Positions 1 through 28,613 of a stretch of 64,000 nt of DNA are shown here, one piece after another. The translations under genes and the position numbers were made by a program. The DNA is taken from NCBI GenBank assembly GCA_963921795.1, contig OY997647.1, positions 49,970,713-50,034,712 on the forward strand, read 5' to 3'. Position 1 is the stretch's first letter. Each line of letters starts with the position of its first letter. This DNA comes from Nannobrachium achirus (Eukaryota > Chordata > Actinopteri > Myctophiformes > Myctophidae). Below the pieces are notes generated by a model. The model did not search any database and was not told the origin of the DNA. It saw only the letters and a program-made list of their open reading frames with translations.

Positions 1-12
1 CCTAGTACACAT

Positions 13-110
13 TATTTCCAGTGTTGCCAGATTGTGTGAGAGAAATAAGGTCAATGAGCACAAACAAAGCCAAAAGACGCACAAGCACTTTAAACCTACT
101 GTATATGCAC
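13..110. repeat. Family C inverted-repeat element, left part
   Basis: The stretch opens with CCAGTGTTGCCAGATT and then AGAGAAATAAGG. Related copies lie at about 4660-4895, 9515-9890, 11985-12225 and 46570-47022, and end in GGCAACACTG. The terminal CAGTG...CACTG form resembles hAT-type non-autonomous elements. That class is inferred from the ends only. Confidence 0.5.
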
Positions 111-117
111 AATTTGT

Positions 118-260
118 GTCCGGGTAGCTAATTCGGTAGAGGTCTAGCTTTTGGACCACAAGGTCAACTCCGCGTATGAGTAGCACAGCTTGGGTGCGGC
201 AAGTCGTGCGGTAAGTACTGGGAGTGGCGCTCCACCTCAGCAATCCATCTCCAGGGGGTC
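118..260 (+). repeat. Possible decayed tRNA-derived SINE head
   Basis: TAGCTAATTCGGTAGAG resembles a tRNA A box. About 35 bp later AAGGTCAACTCCGCG could be a mutated B box. The B box match is poor, so this is a weak call. Confidence 0.3.
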
Positions 261-395
261 TAGCGCATTGTAACGGGGACAGACAGACTCCCACGTGTTA
301 CCGGCTGATATTGACAATAAGCCACTCCCTCCCTAGTTATTTATGCAACGGTTATTAGAAAATAGCCGATCGATAAGCTCACAATGCTCACAACT

Positions 396-616
396 ATCGT
401 CTCTGCCGGGTGGAAACCTCATAATGTATGTTCAAAACTGTTGATTCAAATTCAAAAAAGCATCAAAAGTAGCAGATCAACACGGTCGAGCTTGTGGATC
501 TGCTACTTGTTATGCTTTTTTTGCAACGCTGTAGTTAGTATGATCAAGTAGGGTAAAAAAAAAAAAAAAGTGGAGACAGGAGGTTTCTGCCCGACAGCAA
601 CGTTATGTAATACGAA
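396..616. mobile_element. Family A MITE carrying hairpin H
   Basis: The left end reads CGTCTCTGCCGGGTGGAAAC and the right end is its imperfect reverse complement (GGTTTCTGCCCGACAGCAACG). The centre holds a hairpin of AAAAGTAGCAGATC against GATCTGCTAC (about 465-520). Other copies with the same plan lie at 10464-10655, 25575-25770, 52782-52970 and 54575-54748. No coding capacity is visible, so it is a non-autonomous DNA element whose superfamily I cannot fix. Confidence 0.7.
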
Positions 617-1079
617 TCACAATATTGACCAAAGAGATCCTCCGCAGCTACCACCACACAAGATGTTGGAAATAGAATAATAAGACTCACATACTGTAAA
701 TTGTCCGACCATGAGACTCTGATAGATGTGGATGTAAAAATACCCTCTCCATGACAGGATGAAGGCTCAGGATATTAGATTCATTATAGCGCTAGCTTTC
801 ATTTAAATTGCATTAGTTTTCATCACTGTTTCCTTTTTACCTTTTTTCTAGGGCTTGAGAGAGGCTGTGCTGCAACTTGTGATCAGGGTATGTATAATGA
901 TTTAGATGTCGACATCATTTACTGCTGTATTATGCTTTGTATTTGATTTGTTACCAAAAGTAGTTTTTATTGACCCCATTATATTAGCCTGTCTAGTGCC
1001 ATCTAGTGGTTGATATAAAGAAATGCCTAGGTATAAAATAGGGCTAAAGTGGATTAATGTAGGTTTTGTAATATGATCC

Positions 1080-1270
1080 TTTATATCTGCAAAGTAACTA
1101 GTAACTAAAGTTTTCAAATAAATGTAGTGGAGTAAAAGTACAATATTTGGATCTGAGATGTAGTGGAGTAGAAGTAAAAGTATTGGAAATTGGAAATACT
1201 CAAGTAAAGTAAAAATACCAAAAAATTGTACCTAAGTACATTACTTAAGTAAATGTACTTTACACCACTG
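1080..1270. repeat. Family D element (hAT-like)
   Basis: The stretch is rich in AAGTA motifs, starts with AAAGTAACTAGTAACTAAAG and ends in GTACTTTACACCACTG. The same body occurs at about 12420-13155, 22094-22600, 30660-30791, 56830-57368 and 60582-61232. The CAGTGGTGGAAA/CAGTGGTGTAAAG end suggests a hAT-type element. Confidence 0.6.
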
Positions 1271-1392
1271 GATATTGGCACAGAGATCTCATTGGCTGTC
1301 CACCGATTATTCCCTCTGCCATTAGAATTTATTGCATACTGCATTGTGACCACACACACAAACACATGCTTGTTCACCCAAATACGCATAGA

Positions 1393-1600
1393 TTCAAGTT
1401 CTCAGTCATTTGGATTCCATAGAAGCCATGTATTCTATGGAAGCATGTCATGCACCGGAAGTAGACAAAAATTGGTTATTAGTTATTTTAAGATTAAAGA
1501 TTATTTGAAGTGGTCAAACTAGCAATGGAATACATGTTTAGAAGCATCACCTTCCCATAAACATGAATGGTCCTGACACTGTTTCACAAATAAGAGATTG
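1393..1600. repeat. Dispersed repeat, copy 1 (GGATTCCATAGAAGCC family)
   Basis: It shares TTTGGATTCCATAGAAGCCA, a downstream GAAGCATGT and a TTTGAAGTGGTCAAACTAGC segment with 7305-7790 and 14375-14600. The family is unidentified. The copy at 7305 has been split by a LINE 3' end. Confidence 0.5.
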
Positions 1601-1804
1601 GGGCTTGGTCTGAAAAAATACATTTAGAGTTTTTCAAGTGGGCCCTGATCTAGGAAAGGCTTGCACCTCATTCCAGCACCTTGGACAGTGCCGCGTGTTG
1701 CTGTCAAACCCACAACCAGTGATGTAACGTTTGTAGCTGGAGGAAGCTGGCGGTCTTTGAAGTTCTGTGCCGGTTGGAAAACACGCATGTGATTTCACAC
1801 ATAC

Positions 1805-2299
1805 TAGGGCTGTCACAATATGCCTAATCCACGATTCCATTCAGCTTCCGATCCAACTTTCGATTCTAAGGTCACGATTCGATTCGATTTTCGATAGAAT
1901 ATTTAAAAAATATATCAAAACCTTTTTTTAGCACGACTACTCATTTAGTCTATTGTTTTGATTTGTAAAGAAAAACTTTTGTTTCTCAATAAGACACTTT
2001 TATTTGAATAATAACAAATGAGAATTCTAAAATGAGGGTTATTATCATCATCATCGCTGACTTCAGCAGTAGCCATGGTGAAATGGAACGTAACGCTGTC
2101 TCTCTCTCTCTTTCTTTCTCTCTCTCTCTCTCTCTCAGTCTGTGCTCTGTCGTCTCTCTTTTTGTCTCTTCCCGGTCGTAAGCACGCATGCACCGGACCC
2201 CGGACGTGCGCATGCGCGGAAGTGAATCGCGATACAGGTTGTGATTTTGAATCACTGAATGTCAATTTTGATTCGAATTGAGAACCGTGACAGCCTTAA
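1805..2299. mobile_element. hAT-type element with 8-bp target duplication
   Basis: The ends read AGGGCTGTCACAAT and GTGACAGCCTT. They are flanked by the direct repeat CACATACT (1797-1804 and 2300-2307), the 8-bp duplication expected of hAT transposition. Inside are CGATTCGATTCGATTTTCGA motifs and a (CT)n run at 2098-2137. There is no transposase frame, so it is non-autonomous. Confidence 0.75.
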
Positions 2300-2516
2300 C
2301 ACATACTCAGTACGCACAATGTACAGCAGCCTGAAGCCTTGAGACACTGAGGCTAGGCTTTGTTCAGAAGGCAGACAAAAAACAATCAATTCTGACCTTT
2401 AGGACCGACTGTCCACTGTTATAAGTCATTATTAGATCTGATTTGTGTATGATGCAACGACATAGGAGTGAGTAATGCTTAACTTATTCTCTGTCATACA
2501 TTGGTGTCACTTGCTG

Positions 2517-2572
2517 AAAATGGCAGATCTGCGAGCTCACAGCAAGTTTGTGAGCTTGTAGATTTAGATTAT
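2517..2572. repeat. Hairpin H copy
   Basis: AAATGGCAGATCTGCGAGCT pairs imperfectly with GTGAGCTTGTAGATTTAG. It is a degraded member of the family. Confidence 0.55.
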
Positions 2573-3028
2573 TATTATTTTGGCCAGGTGCTGTGAAAAC
2601 ATGCTATAAAGATTGGCTGTTTCATCAAGTGACACCGTTGTACGATTTTTCCACCTGGATGAGCCAAAATTTAAATGCCACCCTTTAGCCCAAAGATTAT
2701 TTTCTTTGTCCAATGGTGTCTTCAAAACAGTAGTTCTCAAAGCTTTTTTCTTTTTGAATAGCCAACGTACAGTATACATGGATAAAGTGGTTAAAATGAT
2801 TGTGATTGTGAACACATTTAGCTATCTATAGCCTCCTGCAGTGGCCTGCTGGCCAATAAATGAGGTGACCTCAGGTATCCAGGGCAAAGCGTTGAATGTC
2901 AAACAGGTGTCTGAGCTTAGTGGTAGTTAGTGACGTTGTCAGCTTCTGCGAAGGAGCGCGCCGTGCCATCTGGCCATCTGGGCTTTCCTTCCGCCCCGGG
3001 GCATTCACACACAGTAAACGCTCTTAAT

Positions 3029-3029
<1 letters not shown>

Positions 3030-3118
<89 letters not shown>
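3030..3118. repeat. (AC)n microsatellite
   Basis: An uninterrupted AC dinucleotide run of about 89 bp. Apparent threonine/histidine or cysteine/valine reading frames across it are artefacts of the repeat. Confidence 0.98.
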
Positions 3119-3121
<3 letters not shown>

Positions 3122-3231
3122 AGCGCCCACAGTGCACACCGCCTTAGAGGAGGGGATTATCACGGCGTGACTGCATGTGTTGCATGCATAACAGTAGTCA
3201 TTATTTGACTGACCTGCTGCCAGGCAGGGCC

Positions 3232-3900
3232 CTAAGGTCTGCTAAACTAAAGGTGACAATATGGCTTTCAGGCTGTAGCTCCCAAACTTTGGAATGCTCT
3301 TCCTTAGGTCTTGAATGATCTGCTGCCTCTGTGGACGTTTTCAAGAACAACCTTGAAACACTACTATTTGAAAAAGCATTTGCACGGATGTTACGTTATT
3401 TTATATCCATGCTCATGTTGTTATCTGCTGATTGATTGATTGAAGACTTTATTAGAAGTTTGCATAGGAAAAGGTACAGTTTCATGACGGTACAGTTCAC
3501 TGGTACAAGGTCTACTAAAAGGAGATCCTAAAAAGACTAAGCTTATTTCCATAGGAAACCATTGAAGTATCTCATATAACATTGAATGACAGACGGATAG
3601 AACACAGTACTATGTAGTAGATATAGTCAGGGGAAAAAAACAGGAAAACATAAAAAAAAAAAAAAACATACAGTAGGTAAATAGAAAGAGGGGTCAGGGG
3701 AAGGGAGGGCTGGGCTATGTTTGTTTTTACCATTTGCGAACGGCTGCTGCCTGTAAGTGCTTTTTCAGGGCAATTTTAAAGGATGCTAGTGATGCTGTCC
3801 TGCTTGAGATTGTACAGGACTTTTTTGTTCTAAGCTCTTGTTTTTTAATCTAACTATATGTAAAGCACTTGTAAGGTGCTTTTAAAAAATGTACTTACTA
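3232..3900 (+). pseudogene. LINE 3' end (Rex1-like), split by another LINE
   Basis: CTCCCAAACTTTGGAATGCTCTTCC and the following codons resemble the C-terminal end of a Rex1/CR1-group LINE ORF2 (residues like PKLWNALP and a later FKNNLETLLF). A typical 3' tail with TGTAAAGCACTTGTAAGGTGC follows at about 3855-3885. The two parts are separated by an opposite-strand LINE 3' end at 3428-3793. The family is inferred from these motifs only. Confidence 0.55.
3428..3793 (-). pseudogene. 5'-truncated copy of the LINE at 28.7-30.1 kb
   Basis: From GAAGACTTTATTAGAAGTTTGC onward it matches 28741-29090 closely, including the last codons of the reverse transcriptase ORF (near GTTGCGAACGGCTGCTGCCTG). It carries a short GATT tail and an A-rich run at 3650-3665. 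It inserted into the + strand LINE remnant. Confidence 0.8.
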
Positions 3901-4022
3901 ACAGTGCATGCATGTTAGATGGGGATCGATTGGATGGGGAGGCGTACAATGTGGTTTTCCTGAGCAGTTTTGCCTGAAGGGGTCATATGAAGGAGTTAGT
4001 AGATCACTGGCAGTTGGAACCA

Positions 4023-4094
<72 letters not shown>

Positions 4095-4113
4095 GCACAG
4101 TCACCATCTTGAC

Positions 4114-4186
<73 letters not shown>

Positions 4187-4196
4187 TTCTGTCTGC
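4023..4196. repeat. Duplicated (CTGT)n microsatellite
   Basis: Two CTGT tetranucleotide arrays (about 4023-4094 and 4113-4194). Each is followed by a related GCACAGTCA...TCTTGAC spacer. The repeated spacer indicates that array plus spacer duplicated as a unit. Confidence 0.95.
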
Positions 4197-4659
4197 ACAG
4201 TCATCTTGACAGACATTCAGAGGTTACCCTGTGTCATACTTCTCCCTCCCGAGCAGGTCATCATAAGCCAGCTTTTAACCGCCCAGATTCGGCCACTCTT
4301 CCCCGTCGGAAAGCGTTTGACAGGGAGCCATCGTAAGCCTGTCGGCAAGAGACGCTTGCCGTTGATAAAGCCGGCGGGACCTGTCGATGAAAAACGGAAC
4401 CTGCTCAGTTGGGGTTTGCAAGAGTCGGTAGAATTGAGGCGACTTACTCCTGTAGAGTGGACTTAGTTTGCTGCTGCTGCAGAAACCAAGCCTAATTAAG
4501 CCACAGACATTTTCCTGTGGCGCATTAACTAAATACCATATTCTCAATCTCAACTCTCAATTCCTATACCAATCGAGTCCAAAGCAAAGTTAGTAATAGT
4601 ACTGTGTTTTGTTTTGATGAGAGAAGAGAAACACTGCTGCGGTGGGAAACTCTCTGGTT

Positions 4660-4895
4660 GCTAAATTCTGTGAGTGAAACAAGTGACCAGGTCTATGAAA
4701 ACAAGCCCAAAAGTTTCACCACTTGAGCTCTATAACATTAGCTATTTTCTAAAAGAATGTTGAAAGCAAGGCCAAATGAGCAACTACACTTCAGAAAGAA
4801 GCCCAAACAAAAGCAACCCCCAACTAGAGACTTTACAGGAAAACGAGACCGAATATGCTTATAATGAGCAGACCTGGCAAGTGGCAACACTACCA
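4660..4895. repeat. Family C element
   Basis: It contains TCTGTGAGTGAAACAAGTGACC and GAAAACAAGCCCAAAAG. It ends near GAGCAGACCTGGCAAGTGGC, matching the other family C copies. Confidence 0.5.
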
Positions 4896-5765
4896 TACCA
4901 GCGTTCATGTACATGCTATCTCAATGTGCATGTGCACAACTGCGTACAGTACAGTCAGTGTACAACCGTCTGACGAAAATGTGCTTAGTCTTTTGCAGTT
5001 CTTTGCAGTCTGTGTACAGTCAGAAGGAGTCTCCTGTAGTATCTTTGGTGTGAAGTCACCTTTAGTCTATCCATGGTTAAAGGGTGGGGTGTAAAAATAA
5101 AAAATAGAAAACCTGATTGAAATATTTTCTGAGAGCAACCATTGATAAGTGTTTGTTCAGTAACCGGGTTTTCCCAGTCTCTCCTGCTCTTAAATAAACA
5201 GAAATTTTTTTTCAGGTGGAACTCCACAAAGATCATTTATCACCTTCAGTTTGATAGTATTCCAGTTCCACTCTTGTCTTTTTGGCTTCATCACTTCCAA
5301 TTCACTTGTTTAGCCTCTATCCTCTATGACTTATATCCGGATTGATTAAATTGGTATTCTACAAATAATGTATTTTATGTTTACTAAAGATCTGGAGAGA
5401 TGGTGACACCCCTGTGTAACAAACAGTCTATAGCAATGATTACTATCAGACTTTAGGGATGCATTCTAACACTTATTTTTAAAAACAAAACAACAAAAAA
5501 TACGTAATCACTTAGAGCAGTTTTTTTTTTGTTAATGTGGGTTTGATTTTACCCGGGAGTCCATTTAATTCCTAAAATTCCTAAAAATTTTACAGTAGTT
5601 CATAATAGACAATATCTTAAACAATGTTTCTCTTTTGTACGCACATTCCTGAACATGGGTAATGATAACTTCAGTGGTACTGAATTGTAAGTTTTGATCA
5701 AATCAAAATAGTTATAATAGTCTTTATTAAATTGTACAGTGCTGAAAGATGGCCATTATGTGTCC

Positions 5766-6162
5766 CAGGGACATGCAGAGAATATTAAGAGAAATTTCTA
5801 AAAGGGCCTTTTGGTGGAAATATCGAAAATAGCAGACCTCCAAGCTCACTGTGAGCTTAGAGGTCGGCTATTTTCGGTGCTTGATATCACTAACTGAACT
5901 AATAATCAAGTGAACACTGGAGATGGATTTCTACACAGAGAGGGCAATTCTTTCAACATAAGATGCTGCATTCAAGTTCAGGAGAGTTTGGACAAGGCAA
6001 TTCTCTTGAATGCTGCCTTCAGGTATGGCATGGAAAGAGGACATTTGCATTTCTTTCACCATAGTAAAAACTGAATTCATGGTCTGGAGAGGGCACTTTT
6101 TACTGATGGATAAAAGGGCAGGGGCTCAAGCCCCCTTTGCTGTCTATGTGTGCACGTGCCTG
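5766..6162. repeat. Dispersed repeat with an internal hairpin H (filled copy)
   Basis: It runs from CAGGGACATGCAGAGAAT to GCACGTGCCTG and matches 42877-43211 over most of its length (for example GGGCAATTCTTTCAACATAAG). The 42.9-kb copy lacks the hairpin, so this copy records a hairpin insertion or retention event. Confidence 0.8.
5825..5875. repeat. Hairpin H copy
   Basis: GAAAATAGCAGACCTCCAAG pairs with the complementary arm ending in GGTCGGCTATTTTC around a very short loop. ATATC occurs at both 5820-5824 and 5884-5888, so a 5-bp target duplication is possible but not proven. Confidence 0.8.
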
Positions 6163-6283
6163 ATGTGTCCATAAAATCAGCCTGGCTATCAGAAAGGAAA
6201 GGAGGTCTGCTGCAGTCTGCACCAGCAGTAGAGCAAACGGTACCGATTTGCCTGAGGTCAAGTTTAACTCTTAAACCTCTTAA

Positions 6284-6516
6284 CCCTTTAACGTGGGCTT
6301 CAGCCCACCGGTTTTCACCTTACAATGAATAGTGAAAATAGCTGATCTACAAGCTCACAACGCATTGTGGTGACGCATTGTGAGCCTGTAGATCTTCTAG
6401 TGATCTGCTTGTAGGAAAATTCAGCAATTTTGAAATTTTGTTTAATGTATTTGAAATTCTTTGCCTATAATGACATGTGCAAAATAGGGACGCCAGGGTG
6501 AAAGTGGTTAAAGATT
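6284..6516. mobile_element. Family B MITE carrying hairpin H
   Basis: One end is AACCCTTTAACGTGGG and the other ATAGGGACGCCAGGGTGAAAGTGG. A hairpin of AAAATAGCTGATCTACAAGC lies at 6333-6402, with an extra partial arm (TCTTCTAGTGATCTGC). Related copies lie at 25016-25195, 38403-38600, 40512-40700 and 54957-55188. Confidence 0.6.
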
Positions 6517-6967
6517 AAATTCACTTTCTCTTCCCTAACAACTTCCATTAAGAAAGTAAACACTTCATCCATCCAGTAATGCACGTGTCCTGCGTTGTCA
6601 TATCAGGGCATTTGCAGGAAGGGTAACAGGAAGCACGCCTTATTGTTTTGAAAATATCCCGTGGGTCCATTTGCTCACAGCTGTTGTTGTTCTTATGACA
6701 TAATTCATAACATACTGTACAGTACATGTTGTAGCGTACAGTATGTAGCTGAATGATGCTTTGCCTTAATCACCTCTTGCCATTCGTTATGGCCGCGATT
6801 TCCCATGGATCACATGACTCCGATACTAACTGTCGTCCTCCTCAACTACCTCTGCCCCCTGCTGCGTCTGACATTGTCTGATCCAATTTAAGGATCTCTT
6901 CCACGGGCTAGAATTAGCTTGTTTTGACCGGTCTGCAAGGCACCATGGGAGGCCTGGGGATTATGGG

Positions 6968-6974
6968 TATAAAA
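6968..6974 (+). promoter_or_regulatory. ndrg1: TATA box of ndrg1
   Basis: TATAAAA lies about 180 bp upstream of the ndrg1 start codon. Transcription would begin near 6998, giving a 5' UTR of about 155 nt with no ATG ahead of the start at 7154. Placement is from motif and distance only. Confidence 0.65.
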
Positions 6975-7153
6975 CTCAGCTCACCAGCGCGGGTGGCCCC
7001 AACCTCTGAGGCTTAACACCACCACCGGGCAAATTGGATCTATATCTCTGCACCTTTCCAAGAGCTAACGGCTGCTAACTGCTGCTGTTACTGCTACAAC
7101 TAACTCATTTCATTACTAGCGAGGTCTACTCAACCGCACAACTGGCGGAAAAA

Positions 7154-24547
<17,394 letters not shown>

Positions 24548-25015
24548 GGTGGACGCTGTGGGCAACGCAAGCCCACCCCCTCAAAACAACACCCTACCCG
24601 ACCACACACACACACACAAAACCCCTCAAAGGAAAGAAAAGAGATCCCTCGCGGGTCTTGGCTGCGCTGCTTCTAACTCCTGACACACCAACACACATAT
24701 TTCTAAGATGCAGGTAGAAAGAATGTAGATGTGGGACTGATTTGAGGGTGTTTAGAAGGACGATATGCGCATAAAAACTCACAATTACACACACACTCGG
24801 TTAAAAAAACGTAAGAAGTGCAATAGGGAGACAGAGTACCCCAGCTTTTGGAAAAGAAAGTCGTTGTTCTTCCATGCCAAAGAGTTATAGGAGATGTTAA
24901 AGGCTAATATGTATCCGTCGAAACGACCCAGCCGCAGAAACACAGCGGCGCCTTTTCACTGTCCAAAATATGAATATTATGTCAGCAAGCTATCCACTAA
25001 GCATTCAGTGGAATT

Positions 25016-25195
25016 AACCTCTTAAAACTCCAGAGTCCCTATTTTGGGCAGGTCATAATTTCATAACATTTCATAAAACTTTAAAACATTTTAGAAATGT
25101 TTAAAACGAAAAACTGCAAGCTCATAGCCAGGTCTGCTACTGTATATCCGCTGTCCATCGCGCAACAAAGTAATATAGAACTGAAGTGGTTTAAA
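25016..25195. repeat. Family B element, degenerate
   Basis: AACCTCTTAAAACTCCAGAGTC and TATTTTGGGCAGGTCAT at the left; TGAAGTGGTTTAAATGG at the right. A worn hairpin (CTGCAAGCTCATAGCC) is in the centre. Confidence 0.5.
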
Positions 25196-25574
25196 TGGAA
25201 GCAAATTGGCCTTAATTTGTGTGTTGGTGTGCTAGACTAGTCGTCAGTTCCTGAACCCATCCTTGGAGATAAAGGGCTCAACTCGGTTTGCTCCCGTCAT
25301 GGGTTAGTTAGGTGAGTTGGTTGGTTAGTTAGTTAGCAGCCACACAGCACAGGGACACATACAGAGAATGTGGGAGAGAGCAGTGGCTTTCAGAGAAAAA
25401 AAAATGTACACCAGCTTGTACATTTTATCTCATTTTAATCTCTCATGTATAATTTTCTTTTTTCTGTCTCTACACCCCAACCAACCACCAACCCACCTAT
25501 CCCGCACCCCCTACCCCGCAACCAGTACTGGTCCATAGTGGGTATCACATTGACACAGATTTTTTTTTGTTTTG

Positions 25575-25770
25575 TTTTCAAAATATTGTTGCTGCCTGGC
25601 AGAAACCTCTTCCTTATTCTAACCTTTTTGTGTTTTTTCGTAAATTAATGCCATAGTTGATCATAAATACAGCATCACAAAAAAGTAGCAGCTTCTGCTG
25701 CTACTTTTTTATCCTGAAAAGCATAACAGTTTTGGACATATGAGGTTTCCACCCGACAGCGGCGATATGC
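25575..25770. mobile_element. Family A MITE, reversed copy in the ndrg1 3' UTR
   Basis: Left end ATATTGTTGCTGCCTGGCAG; right end GGTTTCCACCCGACAGCGGC. The central stem AAAAAGTAGCAG / CTGCTGCTACTTTTT is almost perfect with a loop of a few bases. It lacks the long AGATCTACAAGC arm of other copies, so it may represent a form with a short hairpin. Confidence 0.7.
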
Positions 25771-26847
25771 TGTATCTGTATGTTGACTGTAAATTACTTG
25801 TTTTATCTTTTTTCTTTGTTATCATTGTAATTGTTTGTTTTTTGTCGATGATTATTAACACTCATATTTTCCGAGTTGATGTCAAGAGTAGGTTTTGTAG
25901 ATGTAGAGAAAAAGATATAGGGAGATATTGGAATAAACAAAGGTGTTTTGTTTTGTCTTTGAAAATTAAATTGCTATTCCTCTTTGAAATTAAGGGAACA
26001 GAATTTAATCCATTATACATGTCCTATTCCTGTAATGGCTCTGTTTGTTTTTAGGGATACTTTAAATGTCCCCATTGCAGAGTTCTCTGGAACATTTTAT
26101 ATATTTTTTTCCCTTTCTAACAATGTCCTAAAGTTCAGTTATAAAGTTCTAATGTTCATCAGTTAACGCCGCAGCTATGTTGACTTTTTATGGAATCAAA
26201 TGATAAGTATATTGTTCTCATATTTTAGAACATTCCAGCGAAGATGTGATGCTTCATGTAAAAAAAACGCATAGTCAAAAAGAAAGAAAAACAATTAAAT
26301 GGCTTATTGCATTGTACGCTTTTAATCTACTAATCCTGGCCAATCTTATCTTTTAAAAGTATTTTCTATGCAATCATCAAGTACAATGGAACAAATATGT
26401 GCCATGGAATTTGTTATTTTTTTGGGTGTGCAGATTATCCTGATTTATACTTCTACGTACGACGGTGTTGCATGCCAAAAATAAATGTGTCACGATGTAC
26501 GACTAGTATTGTGAGCGTTGTAGATCGCTGTTTTTTTGGCATGCAATATGGCCATACGACGGAGCTTAATCAAGCATAACAAATTGACATGACATACACT
26601 CTATATACTCTTTTTACTTGCACTACACTACAGCAACACTTGCCAGCTCTGTAGAAGAACACATAACAATGGCTTTGTAAAGGTGCACATCTGCCTAATA
26701 ATAAGCATTTTTAAAAAACGGCAAAAGGGTTTGTATTTATTAAAAAAATAAAAAAAGACAATAAATAAAAATCCAAAAACGTAACTTGCCTTCCTTCATT
26801 GTGTCATGTTCCCTTGTGCCATAAATGCTGTAACCTTTTTCATTTAA

Positions 26848-27302
26848 AGGACAACTTTGTTTTTTTACAACAAGGGTTCATATTTTAGATTGTAATTAGA
26901 GAAAAAAAAGTGAGTGTTAAAATGTTTTCATTTGCTTCGTTCTATTGTTTTATCACGTTTACCGTGCTAAAATGTGGGGCATGCGTATGCATGGGGGCAT
27001 GTGTACAAGTGGCTAAATATGTATTTTTAGACACAATAAGCCAGCAGTTTCTTTATTGCTATTTAGAGTAACACTTCTAGCCCCCATAAGTCACATCTAA
27101 CCATGAAAGGTTGGGAATGGGCTTATTCTGTGTAAAATGACATATTTAGCCACTTAACTTGTACGCATGCCCCCAACCACTGAAATAAGAATCTCTAAAA
27201 CAATAGAACGAAGTAAATGAAATACTTTTAGCACTCATCTTTTATATTCTTTAATTACAATCTAAAATATGAACCCTCGTTGTAAAAAACTAAAGTTGTC
27301 CT
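26848..27302. mobile_element. Palindromic MITE flanked by TTAA
   Basis: AGGACAACTTTGTTTTTTTAC at the left mirrors GTAAAAAACTAAAGTTGTCCT at the right. The inverted repeats extend about 130 bp (ATATTTTAGATTGTAATTA also mirrored). TTAA lies on both sides (26844-26847 and 27303-27306), as in piggyBac-type insertion. The ends do not match a classic piggyBac terminus, so the class is tentative. Confidence 0.7.
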
Positions 27303-27309
27303 TTAAGCT

Positions 27310-28185
27310 ATTTTTTGGTAAAGCATATACATTGGGCAGTAGGGTTTCACTTTGGACATACAAAAAAAGTAATTTGACATACTAAATAGCATACTACTGT
27401 ATGTTAGTTAGTAAGGGATTTTGGACAGCTTGCCAGGCCTGCTGAAGCCTGCTGTGTACAAAATATCACACTGACATTCTATTTGGTATGCCAACTTTTT
27501 AGTAGCCTATGTCCTACAGTGAAATCCTACTGCTTAGACCTATACTAAATAGTAGGCAGAATATATGCCTACTGTGTAGTGGGTCAGTATGTGGTTTCGG
27601 ACGCAACCAGCACAATATAGGCCTACAAAATGGCCTCTTGAATGGTGGTTTAATAAACCTTGACAATTCAGTTGGTTGACTTGACTGACATAATTCCTCA
27701 ATTTAATTATTAAATTCAGAGCTTTGGTGACCATTTTCTGACCATGAAATAGTTCTAACGTGTTCTAATATAAATATCTTGTCCAACTATTTGATAAGGT
27801 GTTTTATTGATGATTTCACCTTTTTATAAGCTTTTTATAAGCAAGTTGAATTATTTGGTGACATGATACTGACCATGATACTCAATGACAAGACATGATC
27901 AGGGCCAGCTAGGGGTCATCAATATGTGGACACAATGTGTCCATGTCAATTGTTTTTATTTAATTTTTTCACACCATTATAATGTTCTTATTTTGATCAC
28001 AAGACCCAATTACTGAATGTCAAGTCTACAGATTTTCTTCAGAATATGTATGACACTTATTTACTGTCTATGGCTGGGGTGTTTGTCACTTGACACGAAA
28101 AAGTGTGTGACGCCGTCATTACATCTCAGAATATTGAACAACATTGACATCTTGTGGTCATTCTGGCTAACTTCACCCTAGCCCT
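27310..28185. other. Intergenic DNA downstream of ndrg1
   Basis: No gene. 27330-27610 contains mirrored CATACTAAATAG / TATACTAAATAGTAGGC motifs of an old unidentified repeat. The rest shows nothing recognisable. Confidence 0.5.
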
Positions 28186-28191
28186 TTTCCC

Positions 28192-28338
28192 AGCTGAAAG
28201 TTAATTTTGGGTGTGTTTCATTTACTCTTTCTGTGTGCCAGCGGGAAGATAACAGTATAGGAGCCATGCATGCTGGCAGGCGCAGCCCGGCACATAACGC
28301 CTAAATGAAACACACCCGTGTGATTACTTTCAGCTGCA
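28192..28338. repeat. Inverted-repeat element
   Basis: AGCTGAAAGTTAATTTTGGG and GTGTGTTTCATTTA at the left mirror TAAATGAAACACAC and GTGATTACTTTCAGCTG at the right, with about 70 bp between. Confidence 0.6.
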
Positions 28339-28613
28339 CTTATAGACTATAGTCACATTAAATAAAGCTACAGTAATAGAACGCTTTCCCTTGGTTAGAC
28401 TTCAACATCCACCCTGCCTGAACCCACAAGTGTCTTATGAAACTTGCGCCACAGTTTGAGGTAAGAAAATGTATTAGTTTAATTAAATATAAACTTAGCC
28501 TATTGTTCAGAACTAGTGCATTTTGATGTTGTTGGTAGGCGTGACGTTATCAGCTAATGTGTGTGCATGACTGCATGTGTCTCCATTATGATGATGGAGA
28601 ATGGAGTGGATAA

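Larger units (their letters stand above)
24548..26785 (+). other. ndrg1: ndrg1 3' UTR
   Basis: No further exon is visible after the stop. The best poly(A) signals are overlapping AATAAA copies at 26760-26769. The UTR appears to include a family B element (25016-25195) and a complete family A MITE (25575-25770). The extent is inferred from the first strong signal and needs transcript support. Confidence 0.55.

Noticed and set aside
2930..3208. Open frame rich in Thr-His across the AC run
   Set aside because: It is a translation of a microsatellite. The same artefact occurs at every CA/GT array in the window.
3908..4336. 142-codon Cys-Leu-Ser-Val repeat frame
   Set aside because: Produced by the CTGT tetranucleotide array, with no family resemblance.
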